Shown here one piece after another: positions 28,301 to 37,069 of a DNA stretch of 64,000 nt. The notes beneath the pieces were generated by a model. It did no database searches and was not told the DNA's origin. It worked only from the letters and a program-made list of their open reading frames with translations. Source of the DNA: JAICKN01 sp036489565 (GTDB taxonomy: Bacteria; Acidobacteriota; Terriglobia; Terriglobales; Acidobacteriaceae). The first letter of the stretch is position 1. Each line of letters opens with the position of its first letter. The stretch covers positions 30,328 through 94,327 of the forward strand of contig DASXFN010000043.1 in assembly GCA_036489565.1 (NCBI GenBank). Direction: 5' to 3'. A program made the position numbers and the translations under genes.

Positions 28301-28972
28301 ATGACTCGGTTGAACGGCGTGAGCTTTTTTTGTCTGCTGTTGCTTCTGTGCACGCAACTGCTGGCGCAGGGAATTGCTACTCCGGGCGATACGTGCAAGC
28401 CGGCGAGTATGCGAACGCAAGCGGTCGGATGCTGGATACTGGCCGAAAATCCCGTAGGTCAACTCGCAACGTCACAAGTGTTCTGGCATCTCGATACGTA
28501 TCCAACACGCGCCGCCGCGGAAGCAGACAAGGGGCCGCGGGGCACAGTGGTCGAGTCGTTTGGCAAAGTGTGGTTGATGACCATCCAGGACGAGAAGTGG
28601 AGACCGGCCCATGGAACTCGCGTTGCCGAAATTGGACCGCTTCCGGTCGTCGCAGGAGAAAAGTACACGGCGCAGTTTATGGAAGCGGACTTCACGCCTG
28701 GAATGACGGCGCCTCCACACAAGCACCCTGGTCCGGAGGCCTGGTTTGCGGTGGGCGGGGAAACATGTCTGGAGACCTCCGATGGCCGTAAGCAGATCAG
28801 CCGAATAGGGGGCACGCCGGTGATCGTTCCCATGGGACTGGCGATGCACCTCACCGCGATCGGAAGCGCACAGCGCCGTTCGATCGTGCTCATTCTTCAT
28901 GAGTCGTCGCAACCCCCGGTCACAATGGTCCATGATTGGACGCCGAAGGGATTGTGCAAGAGCAACAACTGA
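28301..28972 (+). CDS. Secreted cupin-domain protein
   Basis: 223 residues from ATG 28301, chosen because GAGG lies 9 bases upstream and a signal peptide follows at once (LNGVSFFCLLLLLCTQLLAQ). The C-terminal half has the cupin pattern: TAPPHKHPGPEAWFAVGGE gives the His-x-His and Glu metal ligands of motif 1, and PVIVPMGLAMHLTAIG gives the motif 2 His. Cysteine residues in the N-terminal part (TCKPAS..., VGCWIL) may form a disulfide in the periplasm. Substrate unknown. It is convergent with the SET gene, 15 bp away. Confidence 0.82.
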   Translation: MTRLNGVSFFCLLLLLCTQLLAQGIATPGDTCKPASMRTQAVGCWILAENPVGQLATSQVFWHLDTYPTRAAAEADKGPRGTVVESFGKVWLMTIQDEKWRPAHGTRVAEIGPLPVVAGEKYTAQFMEADFTPGMTAPPHKHPGPEAWFAVGGETCLETSDGRKQISRIGGTPVIVPMGLAMHLTAIGSAQRRSIVLILHESSQPPVTMVHDWTPKGLCKSNN

Positions 28973-28987
28973 GGCGGATGGCCGGGT

Positions 28988-29449
28988 TCAAAGCCTGCGA
29001 AGGGACAGCTTTTTACTTGAATCGGACTTTCCGCGTTTGCGAAGTTCTTCTTCCGAATACATGCTGCCTCGGCAATGCTTCGCGCCGCAGCGGCAGGTCG
29101 CGGGATCATCGAGGTTGCCGTCGTACAGGTTGTAGTCATAAGCCAACTCTTCGTCGGCGGCAATGTCTCGGATGGCGCTGATATAAACCCGTCCATCAAT
29201 CTCGTCCGGCTCGCAATTGGGTTCACAGGAGTGATTGATGAAGCCGGCCATGCCGTCGCCATCAATTACATGCTGGCTATCGCTCAGGCCAAACAGATAA
29301 GTCCGCGGCGAATCTTCGTATAACAAGTCGGCGGCTTCAATGGTGAGGCGCGGCCCGGTGTATTCCACGACCCGCGCGCCTTTCCGGATGGGGGTTGTTG
29401 TGTAGCATCCATCGGAGTGAATTTTTGAACGTCGAATAATTAAAGACAT
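28988..29449 (-). CDS. SET-domain protein lysine methyltransferase-like
   Basis: 153 residues covering a compact SET domain plus post-SET. Visible motifs are an N-terminal GCYTTTPIRKGARVVEYTG, the FINHSCEPNCE core at 70-80 (Asn-His pair that contacts S-adenosylmethionine), EELAYDYN at 100-107 (catalytic Tyr), and C119-x-C121 with C126 as post-SET zinc ligands, which with C74 could bind one zinc. Bacterial SET proteins methylate lysines in ribosomal or nucleoid proteins in a few studied cases; the target here is unknown. Upstream is the tRNA-Gly region. Confidence 0.9.
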   Translation of the reverse strand: MSLIIRRSKIHSDGCYTTTPIRKGARVVEYTGPRLTIEAADLLYEDSPRTYLFGLSDSQHVIDGDGMAGFINHSCEPNCEPDEIDGRVYISAIRDIAADEELAYDYNLYDGNLDDPATCRCGAKHCRGSMYSEEELRKRGKSDSSKKLSLRRL

Positions 29450-29572
29450 TTGCGTTATGTGAAATAAAAAGTGAATGCTGTGCCAACGTGACCAGAACGT
29501 GCGGCTGGAGTAATATTAGCTGAGTCCAGCCAGTGATGGCTCGCGGACTGCGAAGTTTCTTGCCTGATTCGA

Positions 29573-29647
29573 GCGGGAGTAGTTCAGCGGTAGAACGCCA
29601 GCTTCCCAAGCTGGATGTCGCCGGTTCGATCCCGGTCTCCCGCTCCA
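29573..29647 (+). tRNA. tRNA-Gly (anticodon CCC)
   Basis: Clean cloverleaf: acceptor GCGGGAG pairs with CTCCCGC, D-arm GTTC-AGCGGTA-GAAC, anticodon stem CCAGC/GCTGG around loop TTCCCAA (anticodon CCC), T-arm CCGGTTCGATCCCGG, and an encoded CCA at 29645-29647. Confidence 0.96.
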
Positions 29648-29681
29648 GTAATTCCTTCAAGATCCCAGTTGATCCAGAAGT

Positions 29682-30011
29682 TCAGGAGTCTGAGTATTTT
29701 TCCAATCCGCAGTGAAGACATCGCGATGCAAATAGATTGTGCCAATAAGATTTCATGAAGAAACGTTCTCCGCACCTCGGGCAACGCCAGACTTGAAGGC
29801 GACCAATTGCCACGATCATGAACAGAAACCAAGAAAACCCCAAAATATTTGTGAGCTTGTGGTTGTAGCTTAGATTTTGAGTGAGATAGCTGATGACGGC
29901 GACGCTCGCGCCGTATCCAACAAATACAAACATGAAGAGGGCCCTGCGTTTTTTGTATTCCAACCATTGCTGTTCGTAGCGGCCTCCGAGACCGCTTTCG
30001 ATTTCCGTCAT
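29682..30011 (-). CDS. Membrane protein with C-terminal zinc ribbon
   Basis: 109 residues. Two hydrophobic spans are visible, at about 25-44 (LFMFVFVGYGASVAVISYL) and 56-72 (ILGFSWFLFMIVAIGRL), followed by a cytoplasmic-looking zinc ribbon with C77-x2-C80 and C98-x2-C101. The start codon overlaps the stop of the DUF302 gene upstream (ATGA), so the two are co-translated. No family name can be assigned. Confidence 0.75.
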   Translation of the reverse strand: MTEIESGLGGRYEQQWLEYKKRRALFMFVFVGYGASVAVISYLTQNLSYNHKLTNILGFSWFLFMIVAIGRLQVWRCPRCGERFFMKSYWHNLFASRCLHCGLEKYSDS

Positions 30012-30409
30012 TCCGCGGCCTTCTGTAAAAGCGCCCCAATGCCTGCGATGTTCTTGAGCAAATCGTCGGGAATCTTATGTCGTTGTTGGAGATATTCCGG
30101 AGTGTTGTAGGAAAGCCAAACTTTGTTGTCGTCGTCTTCCCAGATCAAAGCTTTTAGCGGCAGATCAATGGCTGCGCTCGGGGATGCAAGCATAAGCGGA
30201 GTGCCGCCTTTAGGATTTCCGAAAATGATTACCTGCGTCGGGCGCATCTTCATTCCTGCCCGTTCGGCCTCGCCGCTATGGTCGATAACGCAGAATATTT
30301 TGATTCCCTGTGTTTTGAGTAAGGATTCAAGCCGCTGGACAGTTTCGGCCACCGAGTAGCGGCTGCTTAGGTGGATCATCCCATTATTCAAATCTGCGGC
30401 GGCTGTCAT
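30008..30409 (-). CDS. DUF302 domain protein
   Basis: 133 residues matching DUF302: SSRYSVAETVQRLESLLKTQ at about 15-34, IKIFCVIDHSGEA, then MRPTQVIIFGNPKGGTPLML at 55-74 and a final segment with the typical VWLSYNTPEYL. Family function is not settled. No signal peptide. Coupled by ATGA overlap with the downstream zinc-ribbon membrane protein gene. Confidence 0.9.
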   Translation of the reverse strand: MTAAADLNNGMIHLSSRYSVAETVQRLESLLKTQGIKIFCVIDHSGEAERAGMKMRPTQVIIFGNPKGGTPLMLASPSAAIDLPLKALIWEDDDNKVWLSYNTPEYLQQRHKIPDDLLKNIAGIGALLQKAAE

Positions 30410-30557
30410 GGCAGTTTCTTCTCCTTCGTGGAGGTAAATGGTGAAGCTGCAAAACTAGCAGCTACAAACTATAAGAATCACTTTATGGGCCGTCTAGCCG
30501 TGATAAAAGATTCCTGTACAAGTGCAGTCCGTGCAATGCGCGGAAGTTAAGAGAACT

Positions 30558-31688
30558 TTATCTCATGGCTGCCTGTTTTTCTTCCGGAGTCATTTGGTTC
30601 CACAACACTTGCAGGTCCGTGGAAATCCGGGCATTGGCTGGCTGCTGATGCAATGCTTTAACGAACCAACGGTATGACGTCGGCAAATCGCGCCGTACGC
30701 AATGTCCCGTCGAATACATGGTGGCCAGATCGCTCAAAGCGCGGCTGTTGCCATGGTCGGCGGCGGCTTCCAGACTGTTCTGCGCCCGCCCGCAATTCTG
30801 CGCGACGCCATTTCCATAAAGATAGCGTTCGCCTTGCGTGAGCAGTGCCTCGCCCTCCGAAGCGGAAGAATCTTCGTCGCTTATGCTTGCTCTGCTTGCT
30901 GGACGCTTCGCAGTGCGAGCGGTTGCCGGTCTAGCAGGTGCCGTTTTCTTCGCTTCGACCGCGGGTGCTGTCTGCTTTGGTTTCTGTACCTGCGTGGATT
31001 GCGATGCTTCGGTATCGTCCGCTGTGCCTCCCGTTGCGGCCGCAGCTGAGTCAGGCGATGAAGATGCTTCCGAGGAAGACGCATCTGGGGAAGGATTCGC
31101 AGAGTTTTTCTCTCCCGGATCCGCCGCTAGCGGCGTTGCGGAGTTCGTTGCCGGAAGATTCTGCGTGTTCACTCGGTTCGGTGCCGTAGCAGGGGAAGCC
31201 GCCTGCGGTGTGAGAGTTTGCGAGTTCGGCGCAGAGGGCGCGTTCGCCGCATTGTTAGGAGGCGCGGTGCCGGTTTGCGCGGGGCTGGTCGCCGCGGGTG
31301 TGTTCGCGCGTTGCCAGGGAAACCCTCCGTAATACCATCTCCAACCCAGCAGTCCGCCGGCAACCACCAACAAAATCAGGGCGAGGTACATCCGTCCATG
31401 GCCCGAGGGGGAAGCCTCGTCGTCCAATAAGTATTCCGCGTGGCTGCTGCCTGGGCCGTTGCTCAATCCTAAAAATGACGGGCCAGTGAAGGGAATTTCT
31501 TCTTTCCTCGACGCGTCTTGTCTCGAAACTTCTTCTCGAGGTGCTTCGCCGGTCGTGCGCGAAGGCGAAGTCGCGAGAGGGTCCACAGCCGCCGAAGGAG
31601 TTATCGCCTTTCCGCACATTCCACAAAAGCGATATTGCGTCGGGTTTTCGTGTCCGCAAAATGGGCAACTCAACATAGTCTCTATCAT
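30558..31688 (-). CDS. Zinc-ribbon, single-helix protein with C-terminal Sel1-like repeats
   Basis: 376 residues; an ATG at residue 5 (MLSCPFCG) is an alternative start. Layout: a double zinc ribbon at 8-25 (CPFCG ... CGMCG), a Ser/Pro-rich linker, one transmembrane helix near 100-122 (MYLALILLVVAGGLLGWRW), a long Ala/Ser/Pro/Thr-rich stretch (130-275), and a Sel1/TPR-like domain from 280 (GERYLYGNGVAQN, LATMYSTGHCVRR). The same layout occurs in many acidobacterial proteins of unknown role. Spacer 31689-31934 shows nothing further. Confidence 0.82.
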   Translation of the reverse strand: MIETMLSCPFCGHENPTQYRFCGMCGKAITPSAAVDPLATSPSRTTGEAPREEVSRQDASRKEEIPFTGPSFLGLSNGPGSSHAEYLLDDEASPSGHGRMYLALILLVVAGGLLGWRWYYGGFPWQRANTPAATSPAQTGTAPPNNAANAPSAPNSQTLTPQAASPATAPNRVNTQNLPATNSATPLAADPGEKNSANPSPDASSSEASSSPDSAAAATGGTADDTEASQSTQVQKPKQTAPAVEAKKTAPARPATARTAKRPASRASISDEDSSASEGEALLTQGERYLYGNGVAQNCGRAQNSLEAAADHGNSRALSDLATMYSTGHCVRRDLPTSYRWFVKALHQQPANARISTDLQVLWNQMTPEEKQAAMR

Positions 31689-31934
31689 AGGGCTATTTAG
31701 ATGAGGATTATGAGATTACCGTAGAGCACGCATAGGGTTTTGCAACAAAATTCACATCCCGCCGGATTTCACAAATATCCTCAGAAAACTCCGGGGGAAC
31801 GCGTCATTTTTTAAAGACGCCAGACCTAAGTTGTTGAGCAGCGATAATTTGCTGCCAGTCTAGCGCCTTGATTGTCCCCTCTCCCAATTTTCACAAGTCC
31901 ACAACGAACGAGCCATTCGCACTTATGCAACAAT

Positions 31935-32920
31935 TCATGCCACAACGTGGTTGAAATCGCTTCGCTCTCCTCGTGTCTGATCTCCAAGCCCTTCCAAAAA
32001 TCCCTGTCGCCAACTCGGCCATTTGAGTGTCCACGGCAGCAGGGACTTCGCTTTGTGATTGGAAGCCCCGCGGGCCAGCGTCATCATCGCTATTCCAGGT
32101 GCTCCAACGGCCATGCGTCCCAGCCACGCGGGAATATGCCGGGGAGCTTTGGCGCGGACGGCTTTTGCAAGATAAGGCAGCCACTCCGAAACCGGCACTG
32201 GTTCGTCGTCGGCGATGTTATACAGGCCCGGCATGCTCGCTTCAACTGCGGCAAGCGTGGCGGATGCGGCGTCGTCAATATGAAGAAATGACCAATATGC
32301 AGTCCCACCCCCAACGATGGGAACGCGTCGCCGGCGGATATCCTCAAGAAGCGAACTACCCGCACCGAGAGAAGTTCCCGGACCGTAGAAGGAACCGTAG
32401 CGCAATACAAAGCCTTCAATTTTCTTGTCCTGCATTACCGACGATTCCACATGCACAATCGCCTTCAATGATTCGCGCAGCGCCGGTTCGGGCAATGAAA
32501 CGAGGGGATCGTCTTCTGTCTTGACCCAGCTTCCGGTCCGCTCATACGGCCATCCTGTGTAACTCTGTGCGATAAATCTTCGGCAGCCCACCGCGTGCGT
32601 GGCCGCCAGAAGATGGTCCGTTCCTTCAGTGCGAAGGCGGTTGGTCGTGGCAAACTCCTGGTCAAAACGGCGCAGGTTGAAACTTGCGGGATTGCAGTCA
32701 TCTGATGGATCACAACGTCCGGCTGTGCGCGTTCCACCGCTTCAAGAACCGCTTTCTTGTTAAGTGCATCAACGAGCACGGGCAGGCCTCCCGCGGCTTG
32801 GATCAGCGCGATTTTTTCGGCGCTCCGCGTGGTTCCAGTGACGGTGTGCCCCGCGCCAAGCAGCAAGGGAAGCAGCCGCTTTCCAATCGCTCCAGTAGCT
32901 CCCGCAAGAAATATTTTCAT
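31935..32920 (-). pseudogene. NAD-dependent epimerase/dehydratase, single-base frameshift
   Basis: Start MKIFLAGATGAIGKRLLPLL (ATG at 32918-32920) gives the Rossmann GxxGxxG motif. The frame is intact to QPDVVIHQMTAIP, then must shift to continue as ASFNLRRFDQEFATTNRLRT ... FIAQSYTGWPYERTGS and on to the C-terminus at 31935. The break lies at the GGG run at 32688-32690: one extra base restores the whole protein. The second half has the SDR-type FVLRYGSFYGPGTSLG region. Either a recent pseudogene or a base-calling error. Probable extended SDR; substrate unknown. Confidence 0.8.
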
Positions 32921-33426
32921 AACGATGCTCCACAGAGAAAATTCATTGTTGTCAGCGCTCTTTTGGGAGCAACATTTTTCCGGGTTATGCCAGTTGCCGC
33001 CAATTACCTGGGCGCGAAGACGCAACCACTATGTTTGGATTTTCCAAATTTGGCTTTGTTGCAAAAAATGATTTTGTTTATCCGCCCTGGATACTCGCCT
33101 TATTGAGACAGAAATAAAAATATAGGACGCTCGGAGGCCGGGTTTAAGCGATGCAAGGAATTGAATTGAGTGGTTTCACGCTTCTGACGGGCGCTCTCGC
33201 TAACGCAGTCCTAAGAAAGTCGTTTGACCGTCCCACTCCCACGCGTGGAAATCCTCTGTTACAATTTAAGTCGCGGAGCAGGGACAGCTGCTCTGATTGT
33301 ATTTTGCAGGGTGTCATGCCTCCGTTTTCATCCGAGTTTTCACTCAACCGGGTTTGAAGTAGACGAGGGCAGTTGGCGCGAATAGCGAACACCAGGGTTT
33401 TCCCAAAAGACCCAGTGAGCAAGCGT
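32921..33426. other. Spacer upstream of tRNA-Asp
   Basis: About 500 bp without a supported gene. Short translations on both strands lack ribosome sites or family features. The tRNA promoter must lie here; tttgacc at about 33221 and gttacaat at about 33259 resemble promoter elements but with overly long spacing. Confidence 0.4.
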
Positions 33427-33503
33427 GGGGACGTAGTTCAGTTGGTTAGAACGCTGCCCTGTCACGGCAGAGGTCGCGGGTTCGAGTCCCGTCGTCCCCG
33501 CCA
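33427..33503 (+). tRNA. tRNA-Asp (anticodon GTC)
   Basis: Acceptor GGGGACG pairs with CGTCCCC, D-arm GTTC-AGTTGGTTA-GAAC, anticodon stem CTGCC/GGCAG around CTGTCAC (anticodon GTC), T-arm CGCGGGTTCGAGTCCCG, discriminator G and encoded CCA at 33501-33503. Confidence 0.97.
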
Positions 33504-33800
33504 TCTTTTCAGCAGGCCCACATCAGCACTGCAATACAGAATGCCGTCATGCTTCCAGGAAGCACCGAGTTCCCAGACAGCCCCCAATGTCATCGATGTT
33601 TCAATGGCAAGCCGCCGAAGTCGGTAAACCACTTCATGTAACAATTTGCGGACGCCTCTACCCTCGGTGATGTTCTTTATTCTTGCGTAAGGCCATGACG
33701 TGTCGGGTCATTATCCATCACGAACATCCGGCCGCTTGGATTTGGCCTGATTTGGGGCTACGCAATGCATGAGAGGGAGCACGGATCGTTTGTTATGGAT

Positions 33801-34541
33801 TCAGATTTTGTCGCTGGATAGCATCCGTTTAAGGGTCAGTGCGTTTTGAGCGGCATATCCGGCTTGATCGTTGTCAAAATAGATGTAGATAGCCCTTAAT
33901 GTCTTCGCCCAAAGTCCGATCTGTCGGCACCAGCGTTGCAAACTTGCACGGCTGTAGCTGGCCTGATATTTTTCGGCGCCCGGTCCATGGAGGCGAACAT
34001 AGGCGAAGTCAGTAGTCACCGTAAGGGGCGACTGATACCCCGCGAGTTCGTAAATGCAGAAAGCTGCGTGAAATCTTGCAAGAAGCTCATTGATTTCAGG
34101 TTTAATCCAGCTCTGATCCCGGAGTTCGAAAACGTATCGAAAAGCAGTGGGGAGCACCTGCAACAATGCCTGCAGACGTTCATAGTTCACCTGCCATCTC
34201 GGGGGAAGTTGAAACAAGATCGGCCCAAGCTTAGGGCCAAGATGTTCGGCCCGGGGAAGAAAGTTGTGGAGAGCGCTCTCCGGATCTTTTAGTTTTTTGT
34301 TATGAGTCAAATAGCGGCTGGCTTTCACAGCGAAAATAAAATCTTGCGGTGTAGATGTTCGCCAATCGTCGAACGCCGCTTCCGTCGGCAATCGATAGAA
34401 ACTGTTGTTCAGCTCAACGGTATCGAAGCGCTCGGCATAGAAATCCAGCATTTTGCCTGGCGAAATACTTGCCGGATAGAAGGGGCCGCGCCAGTGCTTG
34501 TAGTGATATCCCGAAGTTCCGATGCGAATGTCACAAGCCAT
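33801..34541 (-). CDS. DUF72 (YecE-like) protein
   Basis: 246 residues of the DUF72 TIM-barrel family: IRIGTSGYHYKHWRGPFYP at the N-terminus, FDTVELNNSFYRLPTEAAF, FAVKASRYLTHNKKLKDP and a late FDNDQAGYAAQNAL segment, all family hallmarks. Biochemical role unproven. Stand-alone, divergent from the TonB-dependent receptor 175 bp away. The 297-bp gap between tRNA-Asp and this gene holds no gene; the GRRDSNPRPLP translation there is the reverse of the tRNA. Confidence 0.92.
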   Translation of the reverse strand: MACDIRIGTSGYHYKHWRGPFYPASISPGKMLDFYAERFDTVELNNSFYRLPTEAAFDDWRTSTPQDFIFAVKASRYLTHNKKLKDPESALHNFLPRAEHLGPKLGPILFQLPPRWQVNYERLQALLQVLPTAFRYVFELRDQSWIKPEINELLARFHAAFCIYELAGYQSPLTVTTDFAYVRLHGPGAEKYQASYSRASLQRWCRQIGLWAKTLRAIYIYFDNDQAGYAAQNALTLKRMLSSDKI

Positions 34542-34716
34542 GTGGAGCTTGGATGGTTCTTTTTTAAATCGCGGAGGTATTCCTCGTCCGCGACAATTGT
34601 TTGACGGAGAATGGAGAGGGGGCTGTGAGTTTTAGCTTGCCTGTGGCAACCGCTCGCGATATTCAGTCACTCGATGTACCCTGCAGTTATCTCATTTTTG
34701 GGATTGTTTTGAGCGT

Positions 34717-37038
34717 ATGAGTGTGCTGAAGAGATATTCCATATTCGCAGTTTTGTGGCTCCTGCCCGCATTCGCTCAGAGCAACAATGGACAATTAAGG
34801 ATCAAAGTGACTGATCCTTCCGGGCTGGGGGTGCAGTGCCCTGTACATCTGACCAGCCAAAGCAATGAAGATCGCAAAGTTCTTGTCACTGATAAGTCCG
34901 GAGATGTTTACTTCGAGCATCTACCCTATGGAATTTATCGTCTGGAAATACATAAGGAAGGGTTTGCGGAAGTATCGAAAAATCTAAGCGTTCACTCGGC
35001 TGTGCCCCTCATGCTGCAGATAAAACTGGAGATCGCTCCGGTGAAAATGTCTGTCATAGTCAAGAATAAAGATACACTGGTCGATCCTTATCAAGCAGGT
35101 TCGAGCAACCAGATTGGAACCAACGTGCTTGAGGCCCGCACGAATTCCTTGCCAGGACGGTCCCTGCAAGACCTCATCAATACGCAGCCAGGATGGCTCT
35201 ACGAAGGAAATGCGGTTCTTCATCCGCGTGGGTCGGAATATCAAACTCAGTTCGTTGTGGATGGAATACCGTTGGGTGAGAATCGTTCTCCTGGCTTCGG
35301 TCCTGAAATCGAAGCGGATGATGTGAGTTCGCTAAACATCTATACTGCCGGGATTCCCGCCGAATTCGGCCGCAAGATGGGCGGCATCGTGGAGGTAAAC
35401 ACGATCAGCGATGTTCCCGCCGGCCTTCACGGAAAAATTGATTTGTCCGGCGGCAGTTTTGATACCGCCCAAGGCTTTGCACAGCTTCAATATTCACAGG
35501 GGAAGAACACTATTGGGGCGACCGCGGAAGGCGGCTTAACTGCCCGCTATTTGAATCCGGTAGTACCGCAGAATTTCACCAATCGAGGCACGACCGGCGA
35601 TTTTTCTGCCAATTACGAACGGCAACTTTCGACATCGGATCAATTCAATGTTGTTGTCCGGCATGAATTGTCGCGCTATCTGATACCGAATGAACAAATC
35701 CAGCAGGCCGCGGGTCAACGGCAGGATGCGGACAACTTTGAAGACATGGGAATGGTTTCTTATCAACATATAATTTCGGCCAATGCGGTGGCGAATGTTC
35801 GTGGAATGGTTCGCAGCGATTCCAATGATCTATCTTCTAATGAACTTTCCACTCCGGTGATTGCCTTTCAGCATAATAGCTTCAGCGAAGGGTATTTCAG
35901 CGGCAGCCTTTCTGTTCACCATGGCAGGCACAATTGGAAAGCCGGCGCGGAATCTGACAATGTGTTCCTCCATGAGAATTTTAGCGATCACATTACCAAT
36001 CCTTCGCAGTTCGATGATGGCACGCCGAGTTCGTTTAGGTTCAATAGTGATCGCCCTGACCTAGAACAATCCGCGTATATCGAAGATTCAATCGCGCTGG
36101 GCCGTTGGAATATCCAAGCTGGACTTCGCTGGGACCATTATCAATTGGTGGTCAATCAGAACGCCATTTCTCCACGGCTGGCAGTATCGCGCTTTTTTAA
36201 CACGGCAAATCTCGTCTTGCATGTTTCTTATGACCGGGTTTTTCAAACTCCATCCTCTGAGAATTTACTTCTGGCAAGTTCGCCCGCGGTGCAGTCACTC
36301 AATCCAAGTGTTCTCCGCTTGCCCGTTGAACCTTCCCATGGAAATTATTACGAAGCTGGCTTGAGCAAGGGGTTTTTCGGCAATATGCGTCTTGACGCTA
36401 ACTCCTTCCGGCGTGATTTCAATAACTATGCGGACGACGATCAACTTCTGAATACGGCCGTAAGTTTTCCAATTGCCTTTAGAAATGCCGTTATTTATGG
36501 AGCTGAAGGGAAATTGGAAATTCCAGAATGGAAACGAATCTCCGGTTTTGCAAGTTATTCTTACATCGTAGGAAACGTCTGGTTTCCGGTTACAGGCGGG
36601 CTATTTCTCGGGGACGACGCTCTTTCCGCAAGGACCCAGTTGGCGGGTCACTTTCCAGATTCGCAAGATCAAAGAAATACCGTTCGCGCACGTGTTCGAT
36701 ATCAACCTCTGTCGCGTTTATGGTTCGCTTTTGGAGGGGAATACGGCAGCGGGCTTCCTTTTGAATTCACCGGAACAATTGAGCAGGCAATTGCACAATA
36801 TGGCGGCACTGTCGTAGATCGGATTAACTTTGATCGCGGTCGTATCCGACCATCTTTATCTTTAGACTCATCGCTAAGTCTCGATATTTATCGGCATGAG
36901 AGCCGGATCGTCCGAGTGCAGGCAGACGTGCAAAATCTAAACAATCGGCTGAACATTATTGATTTCGGCGGACTGTTTTCGGGGAATGCCATCGCTCCTC
37001 CGAGAAGTTATTTTCTCCGTTTAACATCGGAGTTTTAG
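34717..37038 (+). CDS. TonB-dependent outer-membrane receptor
   Basis: 773 residues. A signal peptide (residues 1-21) leads into a carboxypeptidase-regulatory-like Ig domain (24-115, with VTDPSGLGVQCPV and YGIYRLEIHKEGF), a plug domain (about 135-235, with RSLQDLINTQPGWLYEGNAV and VVDGIPLGENRS) and a beta-barrel ending in the aromatic SEF-COOH expected of outer-membrane barrels. No classical TonB box is obvious. Such receptors with an N-terminal CarboxypepD-like domain are typical of Acidobacteriota. It is convergent with the GH3 gene 31 bp away, suggesting import of plant-polysaccharide pieces. More AT-rich than average for the window. Confidence 0.9.
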   Translation: MSVLKRYSIFAVLWLLPAFAQSNNGQLRIKVTDPSGLGVQCPVHLTSQSNEDRKVLVTDKSGDVYFEHLPYGIYRLEIHKEGFAEVSKNLSVHSAVPLMLQIKLEIAPVKMSVIVKNKDTLVDPYQAGSSNQIGTNVLEARTNSLPGRSLQDLINTQPGWLYEGNAVLHPRGSEYQTQFVVDGIPLGENRSPGFGPEIEADDVSSLNIYTAGIPAEFGRKMGGIVEVNTISDVPAGLHGKIDLSGGSFDTAQGFAQLQYSQGKNTIGATAEGGLTARYLNPVVPQNFTNRGTTGDFSANYERQLSTSDQFNVVVRHELSRYLIPNEQIQQAAGQRQDADNFEDMGMVSYQHIISANAVANVRGMVRSDSNDLSSNELSTPVIAFQHNSFSEGYFSGSLSVHHGRHNWKAGAESDNVFLHENFSDHITNPSQFDDGTPSSFRFNSDRPDLEQSAYIEDSIALGRWNIQAGLRWDHYQLVVNQNAISPRLAVSRFFNTANLVLHVSYDRVFQTPSSENLLLASSPAVQSLNPSVLRLPVEPSHGNYYEAGLSKGFFGNMRLDANSFRRDFNNYADDDQLLNTAVSFPIAFRNAVIYGAEGKLEIPEWKRISGFASYSYIVGNVWFPVTGGLFLGDDALSARTQLAGHFPDSQDQRNTVRARVRYQPLSRLWFAFGGEYGSGLPFEFTGTIEQAIAQYGGTVVDRINFDRGRIRPSLSLDSSLSLDIYRHESRIVRVQADVQNLNNRLNIIDFGGLFSGNAIAPPRSYFLRLTSEF

Positions 37039-37069
37039 CTCCCATCCTTCATTGGAAACATTACAAAAA

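Noticed and set aside
29584..30039. Minus-strand 151-residue frame across tRNA-Gly
   Set aside because: Antisense to the tRNA and out of frame with the zinc-ribbon membrane protein, which fits better.
33462..33644. Minus-strand frame ending GRRDSNPRPLP
   Set aside because: Reverse of tRNA-Asp; a familiar artefact of tRNA genes.
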